From NCBI RefSeq assembly GCF_000224005.2, contig NZ_CP007031.1, forward strand, positions 3,492,001 through 3,556,000: 64,000 nt of DNA, read 5' to 3'. This DNA is from Marichromatium purpuratum 984. Its GTDB lineage: Bacteria; Pseudomonadota; Gammaproteobacteria; Chromatiales; Chromatiaceae. The notes beneath the pieces were generated by a model, which worked only from the letters and a program-made list of their open reading frames with translations, was not told where the DNA came from and did no database searches. Positions 8,302 through 16,045 of the stretch are shown here, in pieces. The position numbers and the translations under genes are program-made. Each line of letters starts with the position of its first letter. Position 1 is the first letter of the stretch.

Positions 8302-9062
8302 TGGAGATCCGATCCCGACACTGGCTGGCAGCGGTGGCCCTGGCGCTGCTCCTGCACGGCTCGCTGCTGATGGCGCTGACCCGTCCGAGCCAGCCCGAAC
8401 CCGTGGCGGTCATCCCCTACGAGATCACACTCGGCGGACTCCCCGGCCCTGCTGGCGCACCGGCGAGCGCAGCGCCACTGGCCGCGCCGGCACCGGTCCT
8501 GGCGACTACACCGGCACTGACCCCGCTGACCCCAGTCGTCCAAGCCGAGCTGGTGCCGATGCGCGAACTCGAACCCGCGCCGCCCAAGCCCAAGCCGAAA
8601 CCGGCCAAGCCCGCGCCCAAGCCGCAACCCAAGCCCCAGGCCAGAGCGCGCCCACCACACACCGAGCAGCCGGTGCATCGCGCCGCCGGCGCCACCGGCT
8701 CCGGCCAGGGCAGCGCCAAGGGCAGCAACCAGGGCAGCGGTGGTGGCGGCGGTGGTGGCGGCTCGGGCACAGTGCGCGGCGGCAACTATTACGGCAAGCT
8801 CGCCCACTGGCTCGATCGTCACAAGCGCTATCCACGCCAGGCTCGGCGGTTGCGTCAGCAAGGGCGGGTCGAGGTCTCCTTCACCATCGACCGCCAGGGA
8901 CGGCTGGTCGCACACCGCATCGTCTCCAGCTCCGGCCACCCGTTGCTCGACGCCGAGGTCAAGGCGATGCTCCAGCGCGCCAACCCGATGCCACGCCCAC
9001 CGGCGGAGATCGCGCGCGACCGGCTCACGATCCAGGTGCCGATCGACTTCGCGCTGCGCTGA
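8301..9062 (+). CDS. tonB: TonB energy transducer
   Basis: A 253-residue TonB. It has an N-terminal membrane anchor (HWLAAVALALLLHGSLLMAL; the His in this helix is typical of TonB). A proline-rich spacer with Lys-Pro repeats (PKPKPKPAKPAPKPQPKP) follows, then an unusual Gly-rich linker with eight consecutive Gly. The C-terminal domain has RYPRQARRLRQQGRVEVSF, IDRQGRL, SSGHPLLDAEV and LTIQVPIDFAL. It transmits proton motive force from ExbBD to outer-membrane receptors such as the one at 13.6-15.5 kb. The start codon shares a base with the exbD stop. Confidence 0.93.
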   Translation: MEIRSRHWLAAVALALLLHGSLLMALTRPSQPEPVAVIPYEITLGGLPGPAGAPASAAPLAAPAPVLATTPALTPLTPVVQAELVPMRELEPAPPKPKPKPAKPAPKPQPKPQARARPPHTEQPVHRAAGATGSGQGSAKGSNQGSGGGGGGGGSGTVRGGNYYGKLAHWLDRHKRYPRQARRLRQQGRVEVSFTIDRQGRLVAHRIVSSSGHPLLDAEVKAMLQRANPMPRPPAEIARDRLTIQVPIDFALR

Positions 9063-9084
9063 GCGAGGATCGCATACAAAACAC

Positions 9085-9109
9085 AATGCGAACACTTAGC
9101 ATTTGCATT
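9085..9109 (+). promoter_or_regulatory. Fur-box-like inverted repeat upstream of the cytochrome c gene
   Basis: AATGCGAA (9085-9092) and TTTGCATT (9102-9109) form an imperfect inverted repeat of the AATGCAAA...TTTGCATT style seen in gammaproteobacterial Fur boxes. It is about 125 bases before the cytochrome c start, in a short AT-rich patch after tonB. Confidence 0.5.
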
Positions 9110-9232
9110 AAAAAGATGATCCACCTATCCTCGCCCCGAGCAACAGGGTCCGGTACCGGCCCGTCCGGTCACCTCCACGGCCAGGTCGGTACCGGACCCA
9201 CCCCATCGACCCCTTCCTCGAAGGATTCAACC

Positions 9233-9550
9233 ATGCGCAGTCTGACTCCATCCCCTCGTCACGGGCTTGCTCTCTCGCTCCTGCTCGCCGCCCCCTTCGC
9301 CAACGCCAGCCCGGAGCTGGCCCAGCAGAGCGGCTGCCTGGTCTGTCACCAGGTCGACAGCAAGATCATCGGTCCGGCCTACCGCGATGTCGCCGCCAAG
9401 TACCGTGGACAGGCGGATGCCAAGGCCAAGCTGGTCGCCAAGGTCAAGCAGGGGGGCGTGGGCGTCTGGGGCGACATGCCGATGCCGCCGAACGCACACG
9501 TCAGCGACACCGACATCGACACTCTGGTGACCTGGGTCCTCGGGCTGTGA
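9233..9550 (+). CDS. Small periplasmic class I cytochrome c
   Basis: 105 residues: a Sec signal peptide (MRSLTPSPRHGLALSLLL, cleaved near AANA/SPEL) followed by a single-heme cytochrome c. The heme site is CLVCH at residues 35-39, the axial Met is probably in GDMPMPPN, and the C-terminal helix is DIDTLVTWVLGL. The size and the motif VGPAYRDVAAKYR-like IIGPAYRDVAAKYRG resemble cytochrome c551/c5-type electron carriers. GAAGGA lies six bases before the ATG. Its place between tonB and an iron-stress flavodoxin, with a Fur-like site in front, suggests iron-linked expression (inference). Confidence 0.88.
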   Translation: MRSLTPSPRHGLALSLLLAAPFANASPELAQQSGCLVCHQVDSKIIGPAYRDVAAKYRGQADAKAKLVAKVKQGGVGVWGDMPMPPNAHVSDTDIDTLVTWVLGL

Positions 9551-9617
9551 CCTGGTGCCGGTGGCCATCACGACCGCCACCGGCACACCCAACCGCCCCG
9601 TCATGGAGACCCTTGCA

Positions 9618-10136
9618 ATGCAGCAGATCGGACTCTTTTTCGCCACCGATACCGGCACCACCGAGACCATCGCCCAGCGCATCCAGCACCATCACTTCTC
9701 TCCCGACACCCTGGCGCTGCACCCGTTCGACGAGAGCGACGCGGCATTGATCGACAGCCATCGCGCGCTGATCTTCGGTACCCCCACGGTCGGCTACGGC
9801 GACTACCCCTACGCGCTCGAACGCTTTCTCGACCAGCTCGATGCGGTCGACTTCAACGACCGCCCGGTGGCGCTCTTCGGCCTCGGCGACCAGCTGGGCT
9901 ACCCGGATGTCTTCGTCGACGCCCTGGGGATGTTCCACGCCGAACTCGCGGCACGCGGCGCCCGGCTGATCGGTTACTGGCCGACCGAGGGCTACGACTA
10001 CGAGGCCTCCAAGGCCGATCTCGGCGACGGCCAGTTCTGTGGGCTGGTGCTCGACGAGGACAACCAGCCGGGACTGACCGAGGCCCGGCTGGCGCGCTGG
10101 ATCGAGCAGATCCGTCCCGCACTGAGCGCGGCCTGA
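9618..10136 (+). CDS. Flavodoxin
   Basis: 172 residues starting MQQIGLFFATDTGTTETIAQ. The FMN phosphate loop TDTGTTE is at residues 10-16, and the isoalloxazine-binding loops are TPTVGYGDYPYAL and FGLGDQLGYPDVF. This is a long-chain flavodoxin, which replaces ferredoxin under iron limitation in many bacteria. GGAG lies about 9 bases before the ATG. An ATG five codons upstream (9603) is possible. Its position downstream of the tonB and cytochrome genes and before a Fur-like site fits an iron-starvation role. Without comparison, the nif-type and iron-stress-type flavodoxins cannot be separated. Confidence 0.92.
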   Translation: MQQIGLFFATDTGTTETIAQRIQHHHFSPDTLALHPFDESDAALIDSHRALIFGTPTVGYGDYPYALERFLDQLDAVDFNDRPVALFGLGDQLGYPDVFVDALGMFHAELAARGARLIGYWPTEGYDYEASKADLGDGQFCGLVLDEDNQPGLTEARLARWIEQIRPALSAA

Positions 10137-10182
10137 GACGGGAGTGATGAGCCGCTTGCGCGATCGCAATGCATCACACAGC

Positions 10183-10201
10183 GATAAGCGCAACCATTCT
10201 C
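10183..10201 (+). promoter_or_regulatory. Fur-box-like operator upstream of the P1B ATPase
   Basis: GATAAGCGCAACCATTCTC matches the 19-bp Fur consensus at 13 positions. It lies about 50 bases before the ATPase start codon in an AT-rich patch ending with CATTCAAAAAAA. Confidence 0.55.
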
Positions 10202-10253
10202 ATTCAAAAAAATCCTCAGTCATGCACCACGGCTGGTGCGGGAGTCGTTGCCG

Positions 10254-12398
10254 ATGATCCAGATCCGTCACCAGATCCCGGGACGCATCCGGCTACGCAT
10301 CCCCGCGCTGGCCCGTAACCGCCCGCTCGCCGACTGGATCGAGCACGAGCTGGGCGCGGTGCCCGGCGTCGAGCAGGCCACCTGCAACCCCGGCTGCGCC
10401 TCGCTGGTGGTGCGCTATGGCCACTCGCGGCTCGACCCCGAAACCATCCGCGCCCATCTCGAGGCGATCATCGCCCGCCCGATCGATCCCAGTCGGCTGA
10501 CCTGCGACCCCGTCGACGGTCGCTGTCGTAGCTGCCAGCGCGGCACGCAAGACCAGGCACCGCCCCTGAAGCGAATCCTCTCGCTGGTGCTGCTCGCCGG
10601 CTATCTCGGCTACGTGCTGATCCGCGAGCACCTGCTCAAGCGCCCGGTGGCGCAGCACGCGCTCAGCCCCACCGGGTTGATCGCCCTGGCCGGGGCCATC
10701 CCGCTGCTGCGCGACGCCTGGCACGAGACCTTCGTCGAGCGCCGCTTCACCCTCCATCAGTTCCTCGCCTTCTCGCTGGTGCTCGGCATCCTCATGGGTG
10801 AGGCGCTCACCGCTTTCGAGATCATCCTGGTGCTGCGCGGCGGTGAGCTGCTCGAGGGCTTCGTCGCCAACCGCTCGCGCCGCGCCATCCGCCGCATGCT
10901 CGCGCTCTCGGTCAAGGACGCCTGGGTGTGGGTCGACGGTCAGGAGCTACAGGTCGCGGTCGCCGAGCTGCGCGAGGGCGACCGGGTGGTGGTACGCACC
11001 GGCGAGAAGATCCCGGTCGACGGGGTCATCGAACACGGCGAGGCCGAACTCAACGAGGCGAGCATCAGCGGGCGCTCGGAGCCGGTGTTCAAGCAGGTCG
11101 GCGACGCGGTCTTCGCCGGCGGCTACGTCGAGCGCGGCGTCATCCGCATCCGCGCCGAACGTGTCGGCGAGGCGACCTATCTGGCGCGCATGGCCGCACT
11201 GGTCGACGCCTCACTCGATCAGAAGGCGCCGGTGCAGCAGCGCGCCGACGAGCTGGCCGCGCGACTGTTGCGCCTCGGCACCCTGTCGACCCTCGCCACC
11301 CTGGTGCTCACCCGCAGCGTCGAGCGTGCCCTCACCGTGATGCTGGTGATGTCCTGCCCCTGCTCGACCGTGCTCGCCGCCGCCACCGCGGTGAGCGCGG
11401 CGCTGCACAGCGCCACCCGGCGGCAGATGCTGATCAAGGGCGGCGTCCATCTCGAGCGCGTCGGCACCGCACCCTGTATCTGCTTCGACAAGACCGGCAC
11501 CCTCACCACCGAGACCCCGGAGGTCGCCACCGTGATCGGCGACGACGAGAGCGCCCTGCTCTACTGGGCGGCCTCAGCCGAGCACCACAACACCCACGCG
11601 CTCGCCCACGCCATCGTCCGTCACGCCGAGACTCTCGGGGTCGAGCCCGATACCCACGGCATCAGCGAGCACCTGCTCGGTCACGGACTGGAGGCCCGCA
11701 TCGGCGAGCATCGGGTGCTGGTCGGCAACGCGCGGATGATGGCCTCGGGCAAGGTCTCGCTGCGCCGCTACAAGGCCGCAGCCGAACAGCTCATCGAGTC
11801 CGGCCTGACCGCGGTCTATGTCGCCCTCGACGGCAAGGCGCTGGGGGTGATCGGCATCCGTCACCAGCTCCGCGCCGAGGTCCACGAGACCCTGGCGCGA
11901 CTGCGCGCCGACGGCGTCAGCCATATCGCGCTGATCTCCGGCGACGAGCCGCGGGTGGCCGCCGCCCTGGCCGAGGAGCTGGGGCTCGACAGCTGTCACG
12001 GCGGACGCCTGCCCGAGGACAAGGCCGAGGTGGTGCGCGCGCTGCGCGCCGAGCACGGCGCCGTGGTGATGGTCGGCGACGGGGTCAACGACGCCCTGGC
12101 GCTGGCCGAGGCCGACATCGGCATCGCCATGGGCAGCGGCGGCTCGGAGGTGGCCATCGAGGTCGCCGACATCGCCCTGGCCGACAGCGCCATGGGCAAC
12201 CTCGCCGAGCTGCGCGCGCTCAGCCGCCAGACCCTGCGCGTCGCCGACCAGAACTACTATCTCGCCGTCGGCACCGACGTTGCCGGTATCGCGCTCGGCG
12301 CCGCCGGCATCCTCAGCCCGGCGATGGGTGGACTGATCCATGTCACCCACACCCTCGGCATTCTCGCCAACTCCTCGCGGTTGCTAAGCGCGCGCTGA
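10254..12398 (+). CDS. Atypical P1B-type heavy-metal ATPase
   Basis: About 714 residues from ATG 10254 (GGGAG nine bases upstream; a GTG at 10236 is also open). The N-terminal domain (PGRIRLRIPAL) is HMA-like but lacks CxxC. A Cys cluster CDPVDGRCRSCQRG precedes the membrane domain. The metal-site helix has SCPCST (residues 367-371), the phosphorylation site is DKTGTLT (D412), and the hinge is GDGVNDALALAEADIGIAMG. Three catalytic motifs deviate. The actuator TGE motif is SGRSEP (R274 replaces Glu), the nucleotide-domain HP is HNTHALA, and the usual GDN is GDEPR. The substrate may be Fe2+ or another transition metal, given the Fur-like site and flavodoxin neighbour (inference). P1B-6 ATPases of ferrosome loci are a possible relative. 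Confidence 0.88.
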   Translation: MIQIRHQIPGRIRLRIPALARNRPLADWIEHELGAVPGVEQATCNPGCASLVVRYGHSRLDPETIRAHLEAIIARPIDPSRLTCDPVDGRCRSCQRGTQDQAPPLKRILSLVLLAGYLGYVLIREHLLKRPVAQHALSPTGLIALAGAIPLLRDAWHETFVERRFTLHQFLAFSLVLGILMGEALTAFEIILVLRGGELLEGFVANRSRRAIRRMLALSVKDAWVWVDGQELQVAVAELREGDRVVVRTGEKIPVDGVIEHGEAELNEASISGRSEPVFKQVGDAVFAGGYVERGVIRIRAERVGEATYLARMAALVDASLDQKAPVQQRADELAARLLRLGTLSTLATLVLTRSVERALTVMLVMSCPCSTVLAAATAVSAALHSATRRQMLIKGGVHLERVGTAPCICFDKTGTLTTETPEVATVIGDDESALLYWAASAEHHNTHALAHAIVRHAETLGVEPDTHGISEHLLGHGLEARIGEHRVLVGNARMMASGKVSLRRYKAAAEQLIESGLTAVYVALDGKALGVIGIRHQLRAEVHETLARLRADGVSHIALISGDEPRVAAALAEELGLDSCHGGRLPEDKAEVVRALRAEHGAVVMVGDGVNDALALAEADIGIAMGSGGSEVAIEVADIALADSAMGNLAELRALSRQTLRVADQNYYLAVGTDVAGIALGAAGILSPAMGGLIHVTHTLGILANSSRLLSAR

Positions 12399-12417
12399 GC
12401 GCGCCCTCAGCGAGGGC
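12388..12417. terminator. Possible bidirectional terminator between convergent genes
   Basis: The 20 bases between the ATPase stop and the convergent ALDH-like gene, plus flanks, contain two overlapping hairpins: GCGCGC/GCGCGC around the stop codon and GCCCT(12403-12407)/AGGGC(12413-12417). There is no T-run, so this is weakly supported. Confidence 0.3.
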
Positions 12418-12418
12418 G

Positions 12419-13177
12419 TCAGGACAGCGCCGCCAGAGCGGTTGGCGCAGCCCCCGAACGTCGCGCCAACGCCGCGCGCTGACGGGCCACCGGGCAGCAG
12501 ACGCGCCGACCGGCCTCGACCAGCGCCACCCCCAGTTCCAACCCCAGACCACAGAGCACGTTCAACACCCCGGGCGGCAGACAGCGCGCCAGCGCGCACC
12601 AGAGCGCGGCGACCGCCACCCCCTGGGGGCGACGGTCGTCGAACAGCAGTGCTACCACCAGGGTCTCGCCGCGCTGCAGGATGCGCAGCGCACGCGCCAG
12701 TTCGGGCAGCGGGTCGGCGCTCACCGACACCGCCAACCAGCGCACGCCACGGGCGTCGATCGCTACTCCGCCGCGCGGCGCGCCACGCAGATCCGACTCC
12801 AGCGCCTGGCGCCAGGCCGCACGCACCAGCCGACTCGGCTCGCACCAGACCGCGGCGGCCTGCTCGCAGTCCGAGCGACAGCCGGCGATGCCCTGCTCGA
12901 AGCGCCGTCGATCGATCAGTCCTCCGACCTGATCGAGCCGCGCTGCACGCGCAGCGCTGCCGCGAACCTCCCAGACCTGGGCAGCGACCCCGGCAGCGGC
13001 GATCGCCGCAGTCACGTCCAACCCGGAGGAGCGCGCCACCCGCACCGGCCCGACCATGAACGCGGCCCCCGACCAGGGGATGCGCCAGCAGCCACCGACC
13101 AGATTGGCGAGCTGACGGGAGGCCACCGGCGCGGTCTCCGCGTCCCCCGGATCGGCGAGCATCGTCGCCGCGCTCAT
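12419..13177 (-). CDS. Degenerate aldehyde-dehydrogenase-like protein
   Basis: 252 residues from ATG 13177 (MSAATMLADPGDAETAP). The N-terminal half is not clearly recognisable. The C-terminal half resembles the cofactor-binding region of aldehyde dehydrogenases: GVRWLAVSVSADPLPELARA aligns by eye with the usual GV..I.PWNFP..... segment, and ARALRILQRGETLVV with the APALAAGNTVVLKP segment. LPPGVLNVLCGLGLELGVAL matches the LPPGVLNVVTGFG-type loop. The ALDH Asn (PWN), Lys (KPSE), catalytic Glu and catalytic Cys are missing. The protein ends where the FTGS loop would come. It is probably a non-enzymatic derivative. It overlaps the upstream 44-residue gene by ATGA, and a strong Fur-like site precedes the pair. 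Confidence 0.65.
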   Translation of the reverse strand: MSAATMLADPGDAETAPVASRQLANLVGGCWRIPWSGAAFMVGPVRVARSSGLDVTAAIAAAGVAAQVWEVRGSAARAARLDQVGGLIDRRRFEQGIAGCRSDCEQAAAVWCEPSRLVRAAWRQALESDLRGAPRGGVAIDARGVRWLAVSVSADPLPELARALRILQRGETLVVALLFDDRRPQGVAVAALWCALARCLPPGVLNVLCGLGLELGVALVEAGRRVCCPVARQRAALARRSGAAPTALAALS

Positions 13178-13308
13178 CGGCGCACCTGCACGACGACTTC
13201 GGCGCCGGGCGCCATCGCCCCGGTGGCACCGTGTTCGGGCAGCAGCATCAGGCAGAGCAGCGCGGCGATGACGGCGATCGGCGGCAGGAGTGACAGGTGA
13301 AGACGCAT
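13174..13308 (-). CDS. 44-residue hydrophobic protein, coupled to the ALDH-like gene
   Basis: This gene encodes MRLHLSLLPPIAVIAALLCL followed by MLLPEHGATGAMAPGAEVVVQVRR. It is one N-terminal hydrophobic helix or signal anchor with a short polar tail. GGGAGG lies seven bases before the ATG. Its stop (TGA 13174-13176) overlaps the next ATG (13175-13177), so translation coupling is likely. Together with the Fur-like operator 60 bases upstream this supports a real small gene. No known family is recognised. Confidence 0.65.
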   Translation of the reverse strand: MRLHLSLLPPIAVIAALLCLMLLPEHGATGAMAPGAEVVVQVRR

Positions 13309-13368
13309 GCGAAGACCTCCCGAGGCCCGGTGCGCGCGCGACAGCGCGGATGGCGGGACTCCACAACT

Positions 13369-13391
13369 AAATGATAACGGTTATCATTATT
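13369..13391 (-). promoter_or_regulatory. Fur box
   Basis: AAATGATAACGGTTATCATT is a near-perfect palindrome; the best 19-bp register (13373-13391) matches the Fur consensus at 15 positions. It lies 60 bases upstream of the 44-residue gene on the minus strand, the probable target. The next 170 bases up to the receptor gene's 3' end show nothing recognisable. Confidence 0.8.
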
Positions 13392-13564
13392 GCGCATGAA
13401 ATCGATGACCGCAATACCCGAGAACAGGACTCTCCTAATTCTCTCGCCGTCATCTCCCGAAGAACGTCGTCACCAACGCACGCCCTGAGGCTCCACACCG
13501 CCGGGTCGCTCAGGCCGAGCGATCCGACACGTCCTGTGGGCGCGACAGGACGCGCGGCGGCGAC

Positions 13565-15508
13565 TCAGAACCGCCCCTCGATCCCGAGATAGACGGCGCG
13601 CCCGACCAACAACAGGTCGTCGTCACGCACGTCGAACAGGTTGTCGACGCCGAGGCGCAGGTCGAGCCCGGCGACCAGCGGACGCGACAGGTCGAGGTTC
13701 CACACCCCGGTGCCCTTCTCACGCCCGGAGACCGAGTCGAGCACTCCGAGGTTGTAGTCGCCGACCAGACTCACCCCCAGGTCCCAGGGGCGATAGTCGT
13801 AGTCGAGTGTGGCGACCAGACGGTGGCGTGGCCGGTCCTGGAGTCGGGTATCGGCCTCGGTGTCCTGGGCATCGAGATAGCTGTACTGCAGCCCGACGCC
13901 GAGATCGGCGCTCGGGCGCCAGTCGAGCGTGGTCTCGACGCCCTGCAACAGCGCCGTGCCGATGTTGGCGTACTGATAGATCGGCTTGCCGTCGGCGCGC
14001 CGATCGATGGTGCGCACGTCGATCAGGTCGTCGACCCAGTTGCGGAAGACCCCCAGGCTCGCCTGCCAGGCACCCCAGTGTCCCTCGATCCCGAGGTCCA
14101 GGCTGGTCGACTGCTCGGGTTCCAGATCGGGATTGCCGAGCCGGGTGAACTTCGGCTTGGTGACATCGACATAGAGATCGCGCACCGTCGGCACCCGGTA
14201 GCCCTGTGCCAGCTGACCGCGCAACCGCAGCCCGCGATCCCCCCCGTCGAACAGCTTGTAGACGGCGCCGAGGCTGCCGGTGGCGCGGTCGTCGAACTGG
14301 TCCGAGGCGTCGTAGCGACCGCCGAGCACCAGCTCCAGGCGCGACGAGACCTGCCATTGGTCCTGCAGATAGAAAGCCGAGTAGTCGATGGTCGACTCCG
14401 AGCCGAGGGTGAGGATGCCGTCGCGCTCGACCTCGTAGACCCCCTCGCCGCTGTCGATGGTGTTGCCCTCGAAGGCCTCCTGACGGTACTCGGCGCCGAG
14501 AGTGAGATGGTGATCGTCCCAGGGGCGCCAGCCGAACTGCCCCTCGACCACCGTGCGCACCATCTCGACCTCGTCGAAGTCGATCAGCTGGCCGCTGGAC
14601 TCACGACTGAGTTCGCGATCCTTGTCGAGTTCGGAGCGATAGACACGCAGCCGCCCGTCGCGCTCGCCGTCGTCGTACTCGAGCGCGAGCGACAGGTCGG
14701 TGCGGGTATCGTCCTCGTCGGTGCGCTGCAGCCCGCCCTTGCCGGCAAGGGTGCTGTAGGCGCTGTCGCTCTGGAGGTGGGCGAGATCGGCCACCAACCG
14801 CCAATCCGGGGCGAGGCGCCAGTCGAGGCCGAGGGCGAAGCGGTTGAAGCGCTCGCGCTCGATCTGGGTCTCGCCATCGTCGAGGGCGACCTCGCCCTGG
14901 TCGATCACCGTCCCGGAGAGCGACACCCCGAGCCCGGGCAGCGGGGTGATCACGCCATAGACATCACCCTCACAACGCGAGCCATCGTCGAGTTCATAGC
15001 CGGTACAGCGAGCGCGCCAGTCGAGCCGGGGCGCGGTGGGGTCGCGGGTGATGACATTGATCACCCCGCCGAGCGCGTCGGCGCCGTAGAGGGTGCTGCC
15101 CGGACCACGCACAATCTCGACACGCTCGACGTCAGCCAACGGGATACGACTGAGTTCGTATCGCTGCGAGGGCTCAGCGGCCACCCGTCGACCGTCGATC
15201 AGGATCAGTGTCTGCTCGTTGGAGAAGCCGCGAATCGAGACCGTCTTGTTGGTCCCCCTGCGCTGCAGGTGGACACCCTGGGCCAGCGGCAGAAGGTCAC
15301 CGAGTCGGCTGGCGTCGTGGCGCTCGATGATGTCGCGATCGAGTACCTGCACCGCCGCCGGCACCCGGTCGAGCGAGGTCTGTGAGCGGGTGGCAGTCAC
15401 GCTGATCGCCCCCAGCTCGACGACCGGCTCGGCAAACACCGGGGCCAACCCGGCGCCGCAGACCAACCCCAGCATCAACGAGCCACGGAGCGGGTGATGG
15501 CCACTCAT
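13565..15508 (-). CDS. TonB-dependent outer-membrane receptor
   Basis: 647 residues. A signal peptide ends near VFA (residue 26), followed by a TonB box region ELGAISVTATRS. The plug domain has LPLAQGVHLQRRGTNKTVS, IRGF, LILIDGRR, RIPLADVERVEIVRGPGS and YGADALGGVINVIT. A 22-strand barrel follows, with the terminal aromatic motif YLGIEGRF. Residues CTGYELDDGSRC form a likely disulfide loop after the plug. The ligand (siderophore, heme, cobalamin or other) cannot be read from the sequence; the FepA/BtuB-like size and the Fur box favour an iron compound. It is coupled by ATGA overlap to the preceding periplasmic protein. Confidence 0.93.
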   Translation of the reverse strand: MSGHHPLRGSLMLGLVCGAGLAPVFAEPVVELGAISVTATRSQTSLDRVPAAVQVLDRDIIERHDASRLGDLLPLAQGVHLQRRGTNKTVSIRGFSNEQTLILIDGRRVAAEPSQRYELSRIPLADVERVEIVRGPGSTLYGADALGGVINVITRDPTAPRLDWRARCTGYELDDGSRCEGDVYGVITPLPGLGVSLSGTVIDQGEVALDDGETQIERERFNRFALGLDWRLAPDWRLVADLAHLQSDSAYSTLAGKGGLQRTDEDDTRTDLSLALEYDDGERDGRLRVYRSELDKDRELSRESSGQLIDFDEVEMVRTVVEGQFGWRPWDDHHLTLGAEYRQEAFEGNTIDSGEGVYEVERDGILTLGSESTIDYSAFYLQDQWQVSSRLELVLGGRYDASDQFDDRATGSLGAVYKLFDGGDRGLRLRGQLAQGYRVPTVRDLYVDVTKPKFTRLGNPDLEPEQSTSLDLGIEGHWGAWQASLGVFRNWVDDLIDVRTIDRRADGKPIYQYANIGTALLQGVETTLDWRPSADLGVGLQYSYLDAQDTEADTRLQDRPRHRLVATLDYDYRPWDLGVSLVGDYNLGVLDSVSGREKGTGVWNLDLSRPLVAGLDLRLGVDNLFDVRDDDLLLVGRAVYLGIEGRF

Positions 15509-15963
15509 GGCGCCACCTCCGCCGCCTCGGGATCGGTCAGGCGGGCGAACTGCTCGGCGGTGGTGAGTTCGCGCAACCGTCCCAGGGCCTCGATCCGCAG
15601 CTCGCTGATCTCGCGCTCGAGTCGGGCCAGCTCGTCGAGTTCGGGGGCAAGCTCCGCGACCGTCGCGCCACGCTCGAGCACCGCCGCGCGCAGGCGTTGT
15701 TCAAGTGCCCGGGCACGTTCAACCCGCGGCATGATGCGCTGCGGATAGACCTTCAGCAGCGCCTGCTGGATCTGCTCGCGCTGCTCCTCGGGCAACTGGA
15801 GGATCGCCACCGGGAGCTGGGTATGGGGCAGCGACAGCAGCTCGACTTCCTGCAGCATATCGTGGTGTTCACCTGCCGCCATCCTGGCCTGGTCTTGCGC
15901 GTAGAGCGGAGCGACACCGAGCGCGCACAACAGCGCCAGTGTCAGAGGACGAGGGAAGGACAT
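15505..15963 (-). CDS. Periplasmic helical protein co-transcribed with the TonB receptor
   Basis: 152 residues from ATG 15963 (MSFPRPLTLALLCALGVAPL), with a signal peptide cleaved near YAQ. The mature part is almost entirely helical and charged. LPEEQREQIQQALLKVYPQ and RVERARALEQRLRAAVLERG suggest a long amphipathic hairpin like CpxP/Spy or heavy-metal-resistance periplasmic proteins. HDMLQEVELLSLPHTQLP contains several His. The stop overlaps the receptor start (ATGA), so the two are one operon under the Fur-like site at 16015. The function is unknown; it may be a periplasmic chaperone or metal-binding partner (inference). Confidence 0.8.
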   Translation of the reverse strand: MSFPRPLTLALLCALGVAPLYAQDQARMAAGEHHDMLQEVELLSLPHTQLPVAILQLPEEQREQIQQALLKVYPQRIMPRVERARALEQRLRAAVLERGATVAELAPELDELARLEREISELRIEALGRLRELTTAEQFARLTDPEAAEVAP

Positions 15964-16014
15964 GATCGGACCTCTTCGGAGGAACATAGAGAAAGGGACC
16001 GATCAAATTAAACG

Positions 16015-16034
16015 AATGATAACGATTATCAAAT
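16015..16034 (-). promoter_or_regulatory. Fur box upstream of the receptor operon
   Basis: AATGATAACGATTATCAAAT, with a GATAACGATTATC core at 16018-16030, lies about 50 bases before the periplasmic protein start and is the expected operator of the receptor operon. Confidence 0.75.
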
Positions 16035-16045
16035 GCGAGATATCA

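Noticed and set aside
9233-9550. Reading the cytochrome as part of the longer 8252-9550 frame
   Set aside because: The upstream part is a shadow of tonB. The signal peptide and GAAGGA site fix the start at 9233.
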